From the IMG/VR virus record IMGVR_UViG_3300045931_000119, positions 1-32,909 of that record: DNA of 32,909 bases. One strand, written 5' to 3'. Under the pieces are notes generated by a model that worked only from the letters and a program-made list of their open reading frames with translations, had not been told where the DNA came from and did not search any database. Origin of the DNA: a virus. Positions 1-8,749 of this stretch are shown here, piece after piece. The position numbers were made by a program, and so were the translations under genes. Every line of letters begins with the position of its first letter. Positions within the stretch are counted from its first letter, which is position 1.

Positions 1-555
1 GAGCGTAGGGTTTTGTTGCGCCCCTCCGAGCGCGCCAGCCAGGCGGTTGCGTGTGTCATCCTGTTCGGCGGTGAGCTCGAGCGGCACGATCGGTGCCCCC
101 AGCGACGCCGCGCCACCTGAGCTCGAGGCCGGCGCGACAGCCGGCGCTGTCGCGGCCGGTGGTCCCACAGAGGGCGGCGGGATCGGAGCCGGGTTGAGCA
201 AGCCACCGCCCAGGGCGGGATTAGGGTTCGGCGTGACAGCCGGCGTTGAGACCGGAGGCGGCGTTGCAGCCGCCGCACCTCCTCTGACCGGCGCTGCGCC
301 GCCGCCGTAGGTCGGACCTGGTGCCCCGCCGCGCGAGAGCTTTTCGCGCTCCTCATACGCACGTTCGGCCTCGCCGAGCCGGCGTTGCTCCATTACGTCG
401 CCGATGCTCTCGCCGAGATAGGTGAGGCCCTCACCGATTGTGGTCGGCGATTTGCGCTGCCTCGAGGCAACTGCCGCGGCGATCGCCTGGCGACGCTTGA
501 GCTCCTGGAGGGAGAGGTCGCCCACATTGCTGAAGAAGAAGCTGGGGTCTGCCAT
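1..555 (-). CDS. Partial virion-associated protein, Ala/Pro-rich (runs off the window)
   Basis: An open frame starts with ATG at 555 and stays open for 185 codons to the window edge, so its C terminus is missing. Residues 1-25 (beginning MADPSFFFSNVGDLSLQELK) continue into a charged helical stretch (about residues 45-75, rich in E and R), then a long Ala/Pro/Gly linker from about residue 80. The start overlaps the stop of the upstream S74-domain gene as ATGA, so it belongs to the same leftward late operon. I do not recognise the family. Position at the end of the tail genes and the helix-plus-linker layout suggest a minor virion or tail-fibre-associated protein; that is inference from context. 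Confidence 0.8.
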   Translation of the reverse strand, partial: MADPSFFFSNVGDLSLQELKRRQAIAAAVASRQRKSPTTIGEGLTYLGESIGDVMEQRRLGEAERAYEEREKLSRGGAPGPTYGGGAAPVRGGAAAATPPPVSTPAVTPNPNPALGGGLLNPAPIPPPSVGPPAATAPAVAPASSSGGAASLGAPIVPLELTAEQDDTRNRLAGALGGAQQNPTL

Positions 556-2123
556 CACGCCACCTTCAAGATGCTGCCGAGCTTGGTCGTGTCGATGTAT
601 TTCTTGCCGCCCTTGGTCCTGACCGCGCTGCGGTCAAATTTCTGCACGTCCTGCGCCATCGGGCCGATGTGCCGCGTCGAGCTCGGATCGTCTTTGTAGC
701 TGTAGCTGTAGACCGGGAGATCGCCGGTCTTCTCCGGGCCAGCCGCAAACACGGTGCCGACCTGGTCGATGTTTTCCTTGGCCGTACGGTCGGACAGCAT
801 GCCGCGACCGATACCGCCGACCGCGCCGAAAATGCCGCCCAGCAAATTATTCATGTTCTGGGACTGCATCTGCACGTTACTGAGGTCTTGGTTGAACCTC
901 TGGTTAATCAGGCCAGCCACGTCAGTCGTCGCGATCTGGTTATTCCCGGTCTGCGCCCATTGCGGCTGAGCAACTTGCGACTGGCTCATCAGCGCGGTGA
1001 TCTCGTTGAGCGGCTGGTTGCGGGCCTGGTATTGCTCGGCCATGTACTGATTGCGCGTCGTGTTCTGCGCGTTGAAAATCGATTGCTGGCGGTTCAGGTT
1101 TTGCAGCGTGGCGTTATTCTGCGCATTGAGCCGAGCCTGCGCCTGCGAGAATTGCTGTTGTTGTGCCGCGTTGGCGAATTGCCCGCCCTGCAACATCTGC
1201 GTATAGGCTTGCTGTTGAGCCTCATTACTAAATCCGGCCTGAGCTCGCGCCATCTCGCTGAGACGCTGTTGCTCCGCACCGCCCTTCTCGGTGATACCGA
1301 GCCGGGTATCGGTGACGCGATTGCTGAAGTTGCGCATCGCGTCTTCGTAGGCTGGCGTGCCGTAGCGAATGCCTTGGTCGGCGAGCTGCTGCCGCAGCCG
1401 CTCCTCGTCCATCTGAAGCTGCGGGTTGACCCGCTCAAACATCGCCTGTTCGACACGGCTGCGATCAGCCGAGAAGTTGTCCTGCGGGCCGTAGCTGCGT
1501 GTGATGTCACCCGCGTTGCCGAGCGATGTTTGCTGTTGGCCGGCAGGACCGATGTCGCCGCCAGCGAAGCCGATCGCATTTAGCCAGTTGACATCCCCCA
1601 TGCCTGGCGCATTCGCCAGGATCGAGCTCATGTCCTTGCCTGGAATTACGCCGCCCTGGCGACCCTCGCTTTGGCCGTATTGCTGGTAGTGCTGAATAGC
1701 GAATTGCTCGGGGAGCATGCCACTTGCTTGGGCGGCGGCCATAACGTCCGGATTAGCCGCCAGATATCCCCGCGCATCAAAACGACCGAATAGGTTTTGG
1801 AGCGTCTGGCTCCCGCCGAGCGCCATCCCAGCAATATTATTCTGCGCTGAATTGGTCAGGTTATTAGTATTCTGGAGCCCGCCAGGCAGCGACTGCGTCG
1901 CCGTCCACCGCGGGACTTGATTGACGCGTCCCGTGTCGGGATCGGTCCAGATGTGACTGCCGGTCACGTCAAAGTTCAGACTGCCACCAGGCGTGACCTG
2001 GTTGACGTTGTTCATATACGAGTTGGCAATGCCCGCATTGACGTTCGCACTGGTCTGCGCAGCCGCGGCCTGAAACGGATCAGGCGGCTGTGGGGGATCG
2101 GGGAGTAGACCGCTGAGGGCCAT
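555..2123 (-). CDS. Tail/fibre-like virion protein with C-terminal S74 intramolecular chaperone domain
   Basis: 522 aa. The last 80 residues (443-522) resemble the intramolecular chaperone/peptidase S74 domain that trimerises phage fibres and spikes and then cuts itself off: an SDRTAKENI motif at 444-452, then a VYSYSYKDD strand and a GPMAQDV motif. Ser444 and Lys449 have the five-residue spacing of the known Ser-Lys cleavage dyad. Residues about 115-155 contain a YLAANPDV...HYQQYGQSEGR motif seen in other secreted and virion proteins, and the middle (about 225-400) is Gln/Asn-rich and probably helical. ATG overlaps the upstream stop as TAATG. Likely an elongated tail fibre or internal virion protein; receptor specificity cannot be read. 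Confidence 0.82.
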   Translation of the reverse strand: MALSGLLPDPPQPPDPFQAAAAQTSANVNAGIANSYMNNVNQVTPGGSLNFDVTGSHIWTDPDTGRVNQVPRWTATQSLPGGLQNTNNLTNSAQNNIAGMALGGSQTLQNLFGRFDARGYLAANPDVMAAAQASGMLPEQFAIQHYQQYGQSEGRQGGVIPGKDMSSILANAPGMGDVNWLNAIGFAGGDIGPAGQQQTSLGNAGDITRSYGPQDNFSADRSRVEQAMFERVNPQLQMDEERLRQQLADQGIRYGTPAYEDAMRNFSNRVTDTRLGITEKGGAEQQRLSEMARAQAGFSNEAQQQAYTQMLQGGQFANAAQQQQFSQAQARLNAQNNATLQNLNRQQSIFNAQNTTRNQYMAEQYQARNQPLNEITALMSQSQVAQPQWAQTGNNQIATTDVAGLINQRFNQDLSNVQMQSQNMNNLLGGIFGAVGGIGRGMLSDRTAKENIDQVGTVFAAGPEKTGDLPVYSYSYKDDPSSTRHIGPMAQDVQKFDRSAVRTKGGKKYIDTTKLGSILKVA

Positions 2124-2437
2124 TAGTAGCCTCCCGGCTTAGGCATCGGCGGCTGCGGTGCGCCAGGCTGTTGCTGGCCGAGCATCGGCATTCCCGTGCC
2201 AGGCACGCCGCCACCCTGCGGCATACCAGGCGGCTGCATGCCGCCTGCCGGCGTCCCGCCCATCCCCTGTGGCGCGGCACCAGGTGCAGCCGCTGCCGTA
2301 CCACCAGGCATCGGCATCTGCGGCATCGGCGGCGGCGGTGCTGTCTGCGGTGGCGGGGACTGAATGTTGAGTAGCGCCTGCGTGATCGCATCACGCGTGT
2401 CGCCGCCGCCAGGTCCATACGATCCGTACATCGGCAT
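2123..2437 (-). CDS. Small Pro/Gly/Met-rich hypothetical protein
   Basis: 104 aa starting MPMYGSYGPGGG. Residues 1-28 look foldable (DTRDAITQALLNIQ helix); the rest is low-complexity Pro, Gly, Met, Ala and Gln, so probably disordered. The ATG at 2437 overlaps the stop of the acetyltransferase-like gene as TGATG, and the TAA stop overlaps the next ATG as TAATG, which argues that this compositionally odd frame is truly translated. The short N-terminal helix resembles the 'RRDAIVQALMRQ' stretch near the start of the 420-aa gene two positions upstream (R-DAI-QAL), so the two may share an N-terminal docking element. No known function. Confidence 0.75.
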   Translation of the reverse strand: MPMYGSYGPGGGDTRDAITQALLNIQSPPPQTAPPPPMPQMPMPGGTAAAAPGAAPQGMGGTPAGGMQPPGMPQGGGVPGTGMPMLGQQQPGAPQPPMPKPGGY

Positions 2438-2895
2438 CAAGCGGCCTCCTCGAGCTCGAGCTTGCGATCGCGATTAAATTTATTCGCGCGCCAGGCGTCG
2501 TCGGTCAGCGTGCAGAGCACACCGTTGCGATCGCGACCGCAGAAACGCGGAATGCGATAAAATGCATAATTGAGCGCCGCAAGCTGGCGCAAGTTTCGCT
2601 CATCGCCGTCGTACTGCCAGGACATCACCATCTGACAGCCGAGCTCATTGAACGGATAGCTGTACATCCGCCACAACGTTTCGCGCGTCAGCCACTTGCC
2701 TCCAGGCAATGCCGCGAACGCCATCTCGACCGTGCCGAGCTCGGGTTGCCAGTGGTGATAGACAATGCCCGCGATCAGCCGGCCGTCTTCGTCCTGGACG
2801 CCGAGCGCCGAGCATTTACCGAAGCTGCGGCCACCTACAGCCTTCGCGACCGCGGTTGCGACGAGCTCGGGTTTATCGGTGATGTAGCGCAGCAT
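2437..2895 (-). CDS. GNAT-like acetyltransferase-fold protein
   Basis: 152 aa. The order fits a reduced GNAT fold: a GIVYHHW strand, TVEMAFAALPGGKWLTRE (beta4 and the acetyl-CoA loop region), a helix, then NLRQLAALNYAFYRIPRF, which parallels the 'N..S.rl.eklGF' helix-strand of GNAT enzymes. A canonical R/Q-x-x-G-x-G/A pyrophosphate loop is not evident (ALPGGKWLTRE is the nearest), so activity is uncertain. GNAT-like genes of this size often sit among tail and head genes in proteobacterial phages. The start overlaps the upstream stop as TAATG. Role unknown: modification of a virion or host protein, or a structural use of the fold. Confidence 0.7.
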   Translation of the reverse strand: MLRYITDKPELVATAVAKAVGGRSFGKCSALGVQDEDGRLIAGIVYHHWQPELGTVEMAFAALPGGKWLTRETLWRMYSYPFNELGCQMVMSWQYDGDERNLRQLAALNYAFYRIPRFCGRDRNGVLCTLTDDAWRANKFNRDRKLELEEAA

Positions 2896-4157
2896 TAGCC
2901 GACACCTCCGGGACTGCCGCCAGGATCGGAGCCGCTCGAGCCAGAGCTCGCACCGGCACCCGCGCCTTCACTGCCAGTACCGGCACCCGCGCCGACACCT
3001 TCGTTGCCGCCGCTCATCGCGGCCGTCATCCCCTCATTGAAGCCCTGGCTGTAGCCGGTGCTATAGCCAGACGTGAAGCCCTGGCCGCTCGTGAAGCCCT
3101 GCGCACCTTGCGTGTTGCCCATCGAGCCGCTGCCCTCATAGCCTCCGGTGCCGCCGAATCCGGTGCCGAAGCCGCTGCCCGGAGTGCCGATCGCACCGCT
3201 GCCGCTACCGCCTGGAACGCCCGCGTTGACCGCGCCCATGATGCTGTCGATGACATCGCTGTTGTTGGTCATCGCGCCGCCGCGCCCGCCGCCACCACTC
3301 GGCGTAGCCGTTCGACCACCGCTGGGAACAGGTGCGTTGACCGCGCCCATGATGCTGTCGATGACATCGGAATTATCGACAGGAGCGCCTAGTGGCGCGC
3401 GATCAACCGGACTGGCCGGGTAACCCGGAAGCGGTGACACAAACGATTGAGTGGTGACGTAGCCGGTAGACGGGATGCCATAGCCTTCGCGGTCCTGGCC
3501 GCCGCGCCCGCCAAATGGGCCACCCATTTCGCTTACATCGACCGGGTTGCCTTCATCGTCCCTGCCAGCAAATGGCGTGGTTTTTCCACCGGAAAACGGA
3601 TCGAATGTGCCTTCAAACAGATTCCCCTGGCTCGGCATGCCGGTGAAACCAAATGGCGCATTTGACTGATAGCCGCCCTGGGCCATGGGATCGCCAGGCG
3701 CGCCGGGGAGACCGTAGCCAGGCGGCGCACCGGCTGGGAGGTCGGATCTGCTAGTGTCGGTCGTATCCGTAATCATCGCCGCGGGCGATGACACGAGACC
3801 ACCCAGCGCGGCCATGGCCGCGGCTGTTGATGCGTCGCTGCGATCGCCTACGCTCTCGCTCGGTTTGCCGTCGTTAAAACTGGCGTTCGGATCGCTGATA
3901 CCGAGCATGTCGGCGAGTGACTGCGTGCCCTGGCCGGCTGTAGATCCAGAGATCGCAGCATCGTTCGCGCTAGTCCCGCGATCGACGTTGTAAACCATCG
4001 GATCGTTGAACGCCTCGAGGCCGTCACCAGGACCGCGATCCGGCATCATGCCGGCCTGGCGCATCAGTGCCTGCACGATCGCGTCGCGGCGGCCTTCGCT
4101 CTCGCGATCACTCTCATCACGATCGCGGGGCGTTACTCTGATGCGCGGGATCGCCAT
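2895..4157 (-). CDS. Large Gly-rich low-complexity virion-operon protein with internal repeat
   Basis: 420 aa. The N terminus (about 1-45) is charged and helical; the rest is Gly/Ser/Pro/Asn-rich and probably disordered, with Gly-Ala-Ser runs from about residue 370. A 16-residue segment, NSDVIDSIMGAVNA plus flanks, occurs twice 37 residues apart and is exact at DNA level over 36 bp. The gene follows the stabilisation-protein gene by 10 bp and has a GAGGAGCTCAAC leader before ATG. No domain is recognised. Disordered proteins at this place in podoviruses are sometimes ejected with DNA, but nothing in the sequence proves that. Confidence 0.75.
   Translation of the reverse strand: MAIPRIRVTPRDRDESDRESEGRRDAIVQALMRQAGMMPDRGPGDGLEAFNDPMVYNVDRGTSANDAAISGSTAGQGTQSLADMLGISDPNASFNDGKPSESVGDRSDASTAAAMAALGGLVSSPAAMITDTTDTSRSDLPAGAPPGYGLPGAPGDPMAQGGYQSNAPFGFTGMPSQGNLFEGTFDPFSGGKTTPFAGRDDEGNPVDVSEMGGPFGGRGGQDREGYGIPSTGYVTTQSFVSPLPGYPASPVDRAPLGAPVDNSDVIDSIMGAVNAPVPSGGRTATPSGGGGRGGAMTNNSDVIDSIMGAVNAGVPGGSGSGAIGTPGSGFGTGFGGTGGYEGSGSMGNTQGAQGFTSGQGFTSGYSTGYSQGFNEGMTAAMSGGNEGVGAGAGTGSEGAGAGASSGSSGSDPGGSPGGVG
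3223..3369. repeat. 36-bp direct repeat inside the Gly-rich gene
   Basis: Positions 3223-3258 and 3334-3369 are identical over 36 bp, 111 bp apart start to start (37 codons, in frame). On the coding (minus) strand they encode the duplicated DVIDSIMGAVNA helix. Identity at third positions as well as amino acids points to a recent in-frame duplication or ongoing conversion. Confidence 0.9.
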
Positions 4158-4167
4158 GTTGAGCTCC

Positions 4168-6012
4168 TCAAACGTTGACGCCGGCCGGCTCGAATGTCGC
4201 CGAGACCGCGATGAGCTCGACGTTCGGTTTCGCTTGCTGCGCGATCGTTACCTGTACGATCGGCGCATGCGAAAACCCGGTCATCCCGATCGATCGCCAC
4301 ATCGTGTTGCGGTTCGGCGGACGGCCCAGGCCTGGCTGGTCCCATTGTCCATACCGGGCACGCTCTGGCGGCGTCGGCACCGGAGGCGGCGGGCCGCCCA
4401 TATCCGGCCCCCATTCTCCCTGGTCCCACACATCAACGATGCCGGGGTCTGGGCCAGGCGGTGGCGGCGGCGGGATCTCGATCATGTAGTCAACGGTCGC
4501 GGCTAATTGCGGCTCAAACGGCTCGTTGTTGTTCGCGGAAAACACCGCACGCGCCTGGTGCCACACGAATTGATTAGCGGCGCTACCGAATGTCTCCCAG
4601 CCGCCGACCAGGCAGGCAACGTACGCCTGGCCGTCATCCATGCCGGTGCGCTCGGCCTGCATAATCTTGCCGGTCTGCGTGCCGAAGAAAAAATCCGAGC
4701 GCATGCGGATGAAACAGGTGGCATCCCATCCAACCATACGCGCCCAGGCTACGGTGGCATTATTGGCCGCCAGCGCATGCGGCGTTTTATCGCCAGGTGT
4801 CGTGACGAAGAACCCGCCAAATTCGTCCCACTTCTCGATCGTCCAAGGCCAATTGCGCTTGCCGGCGACCTCTTCACGCCACAACGCCTTGATCGCGCGC
4901 GTCAGCATCGCGAGGTCGAGTTGACCGGCGTTCTTGGTGATCGCCGCGCTCATCGGAACCAGGCCCTCCACCGTGGCTATAATCAAATCACCGCCAATAT
5001 TGGTGTACGCGTTCATACCGAGCGGCGGCGAGATATAATATCGGCCCTCCTGCCTCCAGGAATTAGAGTCAGCGACGTTCCCGGTGAACACGATTATTTC
5101 TCCGAGATCATTAGCAAAGCAACATTTATCGTCTAATCCATCGCCTGCGTCCGTCGACCAAACTGCGCCGAATAAAAGTTTCCCACCGCGCGCAAACGAG
5201 CCAGACAACGGGATCTTGGCAAGTACCCCGCCGACCGCATCGATTCCGAGATACCAGGCGTTCATCGAGTTCGCCTCGATGAAAAACAGCCGGTTGCGAT
5301 ACTTCCACACGTAGACCAGGTTCTTGCCAAATTCGACAGCCGTGCCGGCTGGGCCAGAAATCAGCGACGCACCATCCGAAGCGGTCGAGCTCCATTGCGT
5401 CGGACTGGCGGTGCGAGCATCCGCAAACGTTCCTGATGCTGGGCTGGTGTGTGCGACCAGGCAGCGCCAGTACGTATTGCCCGCCGTATCCTTAGCGAGA
5501 GCCCCGACCGCATAGGTGGTGCTGTTTGCCCAGGCCGTGATCGTGGAGGGATCGAGCGCAATCCAACTTGTGCCGTTGAACCGCAGCGGCGGATCGCCTG
5601 CGTCGTTCACCGCGGTGAGAAAATCACCGCCAGCATTGGCGTACTGCGCCGTCGCATAGTTGCCAGAGGCCTGGCCGCTCTTCGCCAGAACCGGCGTAGG
5701 CGAACTCACATCGTAGAGCTTGGTCGCGTTTGCGGCAAACATCTTCCAGTTATTACCGGACTGATATTCAAACGCGGAAATAACCGGCGTTGTTTCAGGC
5801 AACGTAGCCCACACGATCGTGCCGCCGCGGAGCTTAACGCCCTTCATGGTGGGCATCCAGTTGTCGCACACCATGCAGCCACCAGGCTGCATGAACGCCT
5901 CGTTTTCATGCGTGATAATCCCGCGGGTCGGCGCGGGGAATGTGGTCGTGCGCAAATGCTGCGCAAATTGATCCGGCACCGGGACTTTACGGAACCCCTG
6001 GTAGGTGCTCAT
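4168..6012 (-). CDS. P22 gp10-like packaged-DNA stabilisation / tail-hub protein
   Basis: 614 aa. The N-terminal signature DNWMPTMKGVKLRGG (about residues 50-64), followed by repeating beta-rich segments (FEYQSGNNWKMFAANATKLY, GTSWIAL, NRLFFIEANSMNAWYL, GGDLIIATVEGLVPMS), matches the family of P22-type DNA stabilisation proteins, which plug and extend the portal-adaptor channel below the head. Residues about 505-550 form a Pro-rich linker before a C-terminal beta segment ending in VSATFEPAGVNV. The start chosen (ATG at 6012) overlaps the adaptor stop as ATGA; an ATG four codons earlier is less likely. Family assignment is by pattern, not by a search. Confidence 0.78.
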   Translation of the reverse strand: MSTYQGFRKVPVPDQFAQHLRTTTFPAPTRGIITHENEAFMQPGGCMVCDNWMPTMKGVKLRGGTIVWATLPETTPVISAFEYQSGNNWKMFAANATKLYDVSSPTPVLAKSGQASGNYATAQYANAGGDFLTAVNDAGDPPLRFNGTSWIALDPSTITAWANSTTYAVGALAKDTAGNTYWRCLVAHTSPASGTFADARTASPTQWSSTASDGASLISGPAGTAVEFGKNLVYVWKYRNRLFFIEANSMNAWYLGIDAVGGVLAKIPLSGSFARGGKLLFGAVWSTDAGDGLDDKCCFANDLGEIIVFTGNVADSNSWRQEGRYYISPPLGMNAYTNIGGDLIIATVEGLVPMSAAITKNAGQLDLAMLTRAIKALWREEVAGKRNWPWTIEKWDEFGGFFVTTPGDKTPHALAANNATVAWARMVGWDATCFIRMRSDFFFGTQTGKIMQAERTGMDDGQAYVACLVGGWETFGSAANQFVWHQARAVFSANNNEPFEPQLAATVDYMIEIPPPPPPGPDPGIVDVWDQGEWGPDMGGPPPPVPTPPERARYGQWDQPGLGRPPNRNTMWRSIGMTGFSHAPIVQVTIAQQAKPNVELIAVSATFEPAGVNV

Positions 6013-6824
6013 GCCGGCCCCCATCCTGGAGGCCAGGAGCTCGCAGTCCTGGCATACATGCTGATCGGCGTCGTGCCGATCATGATCGGCGCGGGTTTAT
6101 TTGCGCCCATCAGCATGTTGAGGCAGTCCTGGAAATTGCCGAGATCCTCGGCGTACGGACTGCCCTTTTGGCTCTTCCACTTGTAAATCATGCCGAGCTT
6201 GAGAGCACGCTCGGGCAAGCGGAATGTGTCGGCGTCATTGGTGAACGCATCCTGCAACACGCCAGGCGATGCGCCAGACAGCACACAATTCCGATCGAGA
6301 TACGGAAACGTCGCGGTCTCGGCCGGCGTCACGGAATAGCCAGGCGGCGGCGGGTCAGTGATTGCGGCGTGCATCGGCGGGTAGATCAGGATCTGATCGC
6401 CCAACAGCGTCCACTCGCCCCAGGCATCATACTCATTCGCCGCGCGCCGCCGATACCACTCGTCGGTATCGCCGATAAACGTCATCGGCTGTTGCGTGCT
6501 GGTACTCCTCCACACATTGCCGTTGACCAACATGCGCAGATAGTCGGCTGGCAAATTGAACGCCGTTGTGCCGCCCTGCCACTGATAGTTCGGCGGGTCA
6601 GGCGGCACCGCTATATCGACCAGCGTCATGGTGCCGGTCAGCGTCGCCTGGCGTTTCATCTGCGTCCATTCGCGCAAGTCATATGCGATCGCCTGCGCCA
6701 TCTCGTTGGCGCAGGCGAGGAGCTCACGCTGCGTGCGCTGGGCCGCGTAGCCGGAAAAGATACTAGGCGGCTCCATCACGCCGACAACGCGCGCAACATC
6801 CTGTGCGACAGTCAGGAGCGACAT
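6009..6824 (-). CDS. Head-tail adaptor / connector protein (P22 gp4-like position)
   Basis: 271 aa, mostly helical at the N terminus (MSLLTVAQDVARVVGVMEPP, then LLACANEMAQAIAYDLREW) with a central beta region (FNLPADYLRMLV, DQILIYPP) and a C-terminal helix AEDLGNFQDCLNMLMGA. The pattern 'NLPaDylR...eW.l.gd.i...P...LKlgmiwrWk' is typical of adaptor proteins that ring the portal exit in P22-like podoviruses. It directly precedes the gp10-like gene (ATGA overlap) and its ATG abuts the TAA of the preceding gene. Moderately sure of the role, not of the exact family. Confidence 0.72.
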   Translation of the reverse strand: MSLLTVAQDVARVVGVMEPPSIFSGYAAQRTQRELLACANEMAQAIAYDLREWTQMKRQATLTGTMTLVDIAVPPDPPNYQWQGGTTAFNLPADYLRMLVNGNVWRSTSTQQPMTFIGDTDEWYRRRAANEYDAWGEWTLLGDQILIYPPMHAAITDPPPPGYSVTPAETATFPYLDRNCVLSGASPGVLQDAFTNDADTFRLPERALKLGMIYKWKSQKGSPYAEDLGNFQDCLNMLMGANKPAPIMIGTTPISMYARTASSWPPGWGPA

Positions 6825-7532
6825 TTAGGCGGCCCGATCCTTCCGTACGTCCGAAGCCATCCGCACTAACGTCTTGTGGCTGAGCGAGCCGATCGGCGCG
6901 TAGCCGGTCTGGCTCTTGATGAAGTCCCGCAGCGCGTCGTCGGTCATGCCGTCGAGCTCGGCGTCGGCCTCGGCCGCGAGCTTCCTGGCGCGATCGAGAT
7001 CCTCCTCGAGGATCTGGTTCTTCGCGCGCATCGCCTCGAGCTCGGCCAGGAGCACGCCGCTCGGCGCGCTGCGCTTCGCGTCGGAGAGATACTCCTGCGC
7101 ACTGTTCTTCAGCGTGCGACCGTTCACGCCCAGGTTCTTGAGCTCTTGGCCGTCGATCAGCGCGAGTTGCTCGACCGTGAGCACGCTGAGCGCCCGGAGC
7201 TCGGCGCGCTTGCCCTCGGTCAGGAACGGCGCGTGATCGAGCGGCGTGCCGCTCTTGGTCTGCGTCGCACCGCTCTTGAACTGTTGATATTGCTTCGCGA
7301 ACCGCTCGGCGTAGGTGCGCCTGCGCTGTTCGCCGGTCATCGGATTGATCACCCAGTCAGCGTCCGAAGTCGCCGGATAGTGTCCGAGATACTGGCGCGA
7401 GCCGGGGACGCGGATCTCACAGTGCTCAACGTCCTCGTAGATCGGCCGACCCTCGACCAGGCTCTTGGTCCCGTTCTCGACCGGGTGGATAAAGAAACGC
7501 ACCACCAGGGCGTCATCACCATTCGCAGGCAT
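6825..7532 (-). CDS. Conserved head-region hypothetical protein with coiled coil
   Basis: 235 aa. The N-terminal half is beta-rich (LVVRFFIHPVENGTKSLVEG, VPGSRQYLGHYPATS). A segment ERFAKQYQQFKSGATQTKSG then leads to a helix-hairpin-like stretch (LSVLTVEQLALIDGQELKNL), a coiled coil at about 155-195, and a C-terminal helical piece. The pattern recurs next to capsid genes in rhizobial podophages as I remember them. ATG at 7532 follows a GGAGAAG ribosome site by four bases. The 140-bp leader carries a hairpin, so the gene may be expressed at a different level from the capsid. Function unknown; possibly a head-completion protein. Confidence 0.7.
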   Translation of the reverse strand: MPANGDDALVVRFFIHPVENGTKSLVEGRPIYEDVEHCEIRVPGSRQYLGHYPATSDADWVINPMTGEQRRRTYAERFAKQYQQFKSGATQTKSGTPLDHAPFLTEGKRAELRALSVLTVEQLALIDGQELKNLGVNGRTLKNSAQEYLSDAKRSAPSGVLLAELEAMRAKNQILEEDLDRARKLAAEADAELDGMTDDALRDFIKSQTGYAPIGSLSHKTLVRMASDVRKDRAA

Positions 7533-7613
7533 ATTTCTCTTCTCCGTTTCTGTGTCCTGGAGCCGCTGTCCGGGGGGGGCTTACAGGCTGTGAAGGGCAA
7601 CGGCTCCAGTTTC

Positions 7614-7655
7614 CCTCGAGGTTCGGGGCGTCAGGGATTTCCCTAAACCTCGAGG
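7614..7655 (-). terminator. Hairpin after the capsid gene (possible attenuator)
   Basis: Two perfect 10-bp inverted arms, CCTCGAGGTT (7614-7623) and AACCTCGAGG (7646-7655), enclose a 22-nt loop that itself contains GGGATTTCCC. They lie 18 bp after the capsid stop. No clear U-run follows, so it may be an attenuator, an RNA-processing site or an mRNA-stabilising 3' structure rather than a full terminator. Confidence 0.5.
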
Positions 7656-7672
7656 TATTAATCCGGCGACGA

Positions 7673-8701
7673 TTAAGTTGCCGGGTTGGAATCGTAAAAC
7701 CGCCAATTAAAGAGCGGATTTGTCATCGTGAACTCGCCCATCCAACCAATGAATTGAGCGATCGCATCTTTATCAATCGGCATCTGGCCGTCACCATCAA
7801 ACAGCTTGTCGAAGTTTCTGTTTGGGTGATAACGCAGCCGCACCGTGTCGGTGTTGAGCCCGAAAGTCGTATTGGCAACCATGTTGCTGCCAATGCCACC
7901 GTCAAGAACAATCTCGGCGCGCTTGCCGCCACCGATATACTCGAGCACACTGAAGCCGAGTTTTCCGAGCGAGGTCTCGTTCTGTTGCCGCTGAATCGCA
8001 ACCGTTGCGGCGTCATACGCGAAATAATGCTCGGGGCTCATGATCAAGAGGTCCGCGTAATCCTTGCCGCGGCTCTGCCTGGTCATCACTACGTTGAGCA
8101 TCGGCCGGATCGTGGCGGCAGTAACCTGGGTGCCGATCGGCGTGAGCGCCGCGTTGGTGTGTGCGTCCCAGGTGGACGTGCGCCAAATCGTTGCGGTGGC
8201 ACGATCGATGCCGCCGTAGACGCCGGTATTGGTGGTCACCGGGATCGCGGTCGCCAGGCCGGTAAGTTGCTTGCCGCCATTGGCCGTGCCGTCCGAATAA
8301 ACGCCGGCGTCCATGGTGTCCTCGAGCGCTTTCTCGGCGGCCTCCATGTAGGTGTCGAGAACATCGAGTAGCTGCGAGTCGCCCTCATTGTTCAGGATTT
8401 CCTGCATCGACAGGACGATCGGCACCACGACCATTTTAGGGTCGTAGACCGCATCGTTCAGTATATCGAGTGCCGGGTTCAGAAGGGTATCGTAGCCATT
8501 ATACCACTGCGCGAGTTGCTTACCGATTTGCAGTGTCTGGCGGATGCGAGGACCGTTGTAGGTCTGCCAGAGGCCTTTGCGCCTCAAGACCGCCAACAGG
8601 GCGTTGTTGTTTGAAACGAGATCTTCGTAGCCGCTCGAGCGATCCTCGAGCGCCATGCTCAGGATTTGCTGATATGCGGCTGCACTGGTGACGTTCGGCA
8701 C
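7673..8701 (-). CDS. Major capsid protein (HK97-fold type)
   Basis: 342 aa. Content and position fit a major head protein: an N-terminal helical arm (SAAAYQQILSMALEDRSSGY), a long spine-helix region with LLDVLDTYMEAAEKALEDTM, a beta segment DYADLLIMSPEHYFAYDAAT, and a C-terminal RLRYHPNRNFDKLF stretch. It follows a scaffold-like gene. The start is uncertain: GTG at 8701 has a GGAGAG site six bases upstream; an in-frame GTG at 8716 has none that is better, and no ATG is available. The gene is isolated by hairpins on both sides, unlike its overlapping neighbours, as expected for the most highly expressed virion gene. Confidence 0.85.
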   Translation of the reverse strand: MPNVTSAAAYQQILSMALEDRSSGYEDLVSNNNALLAVLRRKGLWQTYNGPRIRQTLQIGKQLAQWYNGYDTLLNPALDILNDAVYDPKMVVVPIVLSMQEILNNEGDSQLLDVLDTYMEAAEKALEDTMDAGVYSDGTANGGKQLTGLATAIPVTTNTGVYGGIDRATATIWRTSTWDAHTNAALTPIGTQVTAATIRPMLNVVMTRQSRGKDYADLLIMSPEHYFAYDAATVAIQRQQNETSLGKLGFSVLEYIGGGKRAEIVLDGGIGSNMVANTTFGLNTDTVRLRYHPNRNFDKLFDGDGQMPIDKDAIAQFIGWMGEFTMTNPLFNWRFYDSNPAT

Positions 8702-8749
8702 GGTGAGCTCTCCCACACGGTGATTAAACCATGCGAGCTCTCCACCAGG

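Noticed and set aside
669-1583. A 304-codon plus-strand frame opposite the S74-domain gene
   Set aside because: Antisense shadow with Leu/Arg/Val bias; the minus-strand product has recognisable domains and operon overlaps.
3223-3369. CRISPR-like repeat
   Set aside because: Only two copies, in frame inside a gene encoding a repeated peptide.
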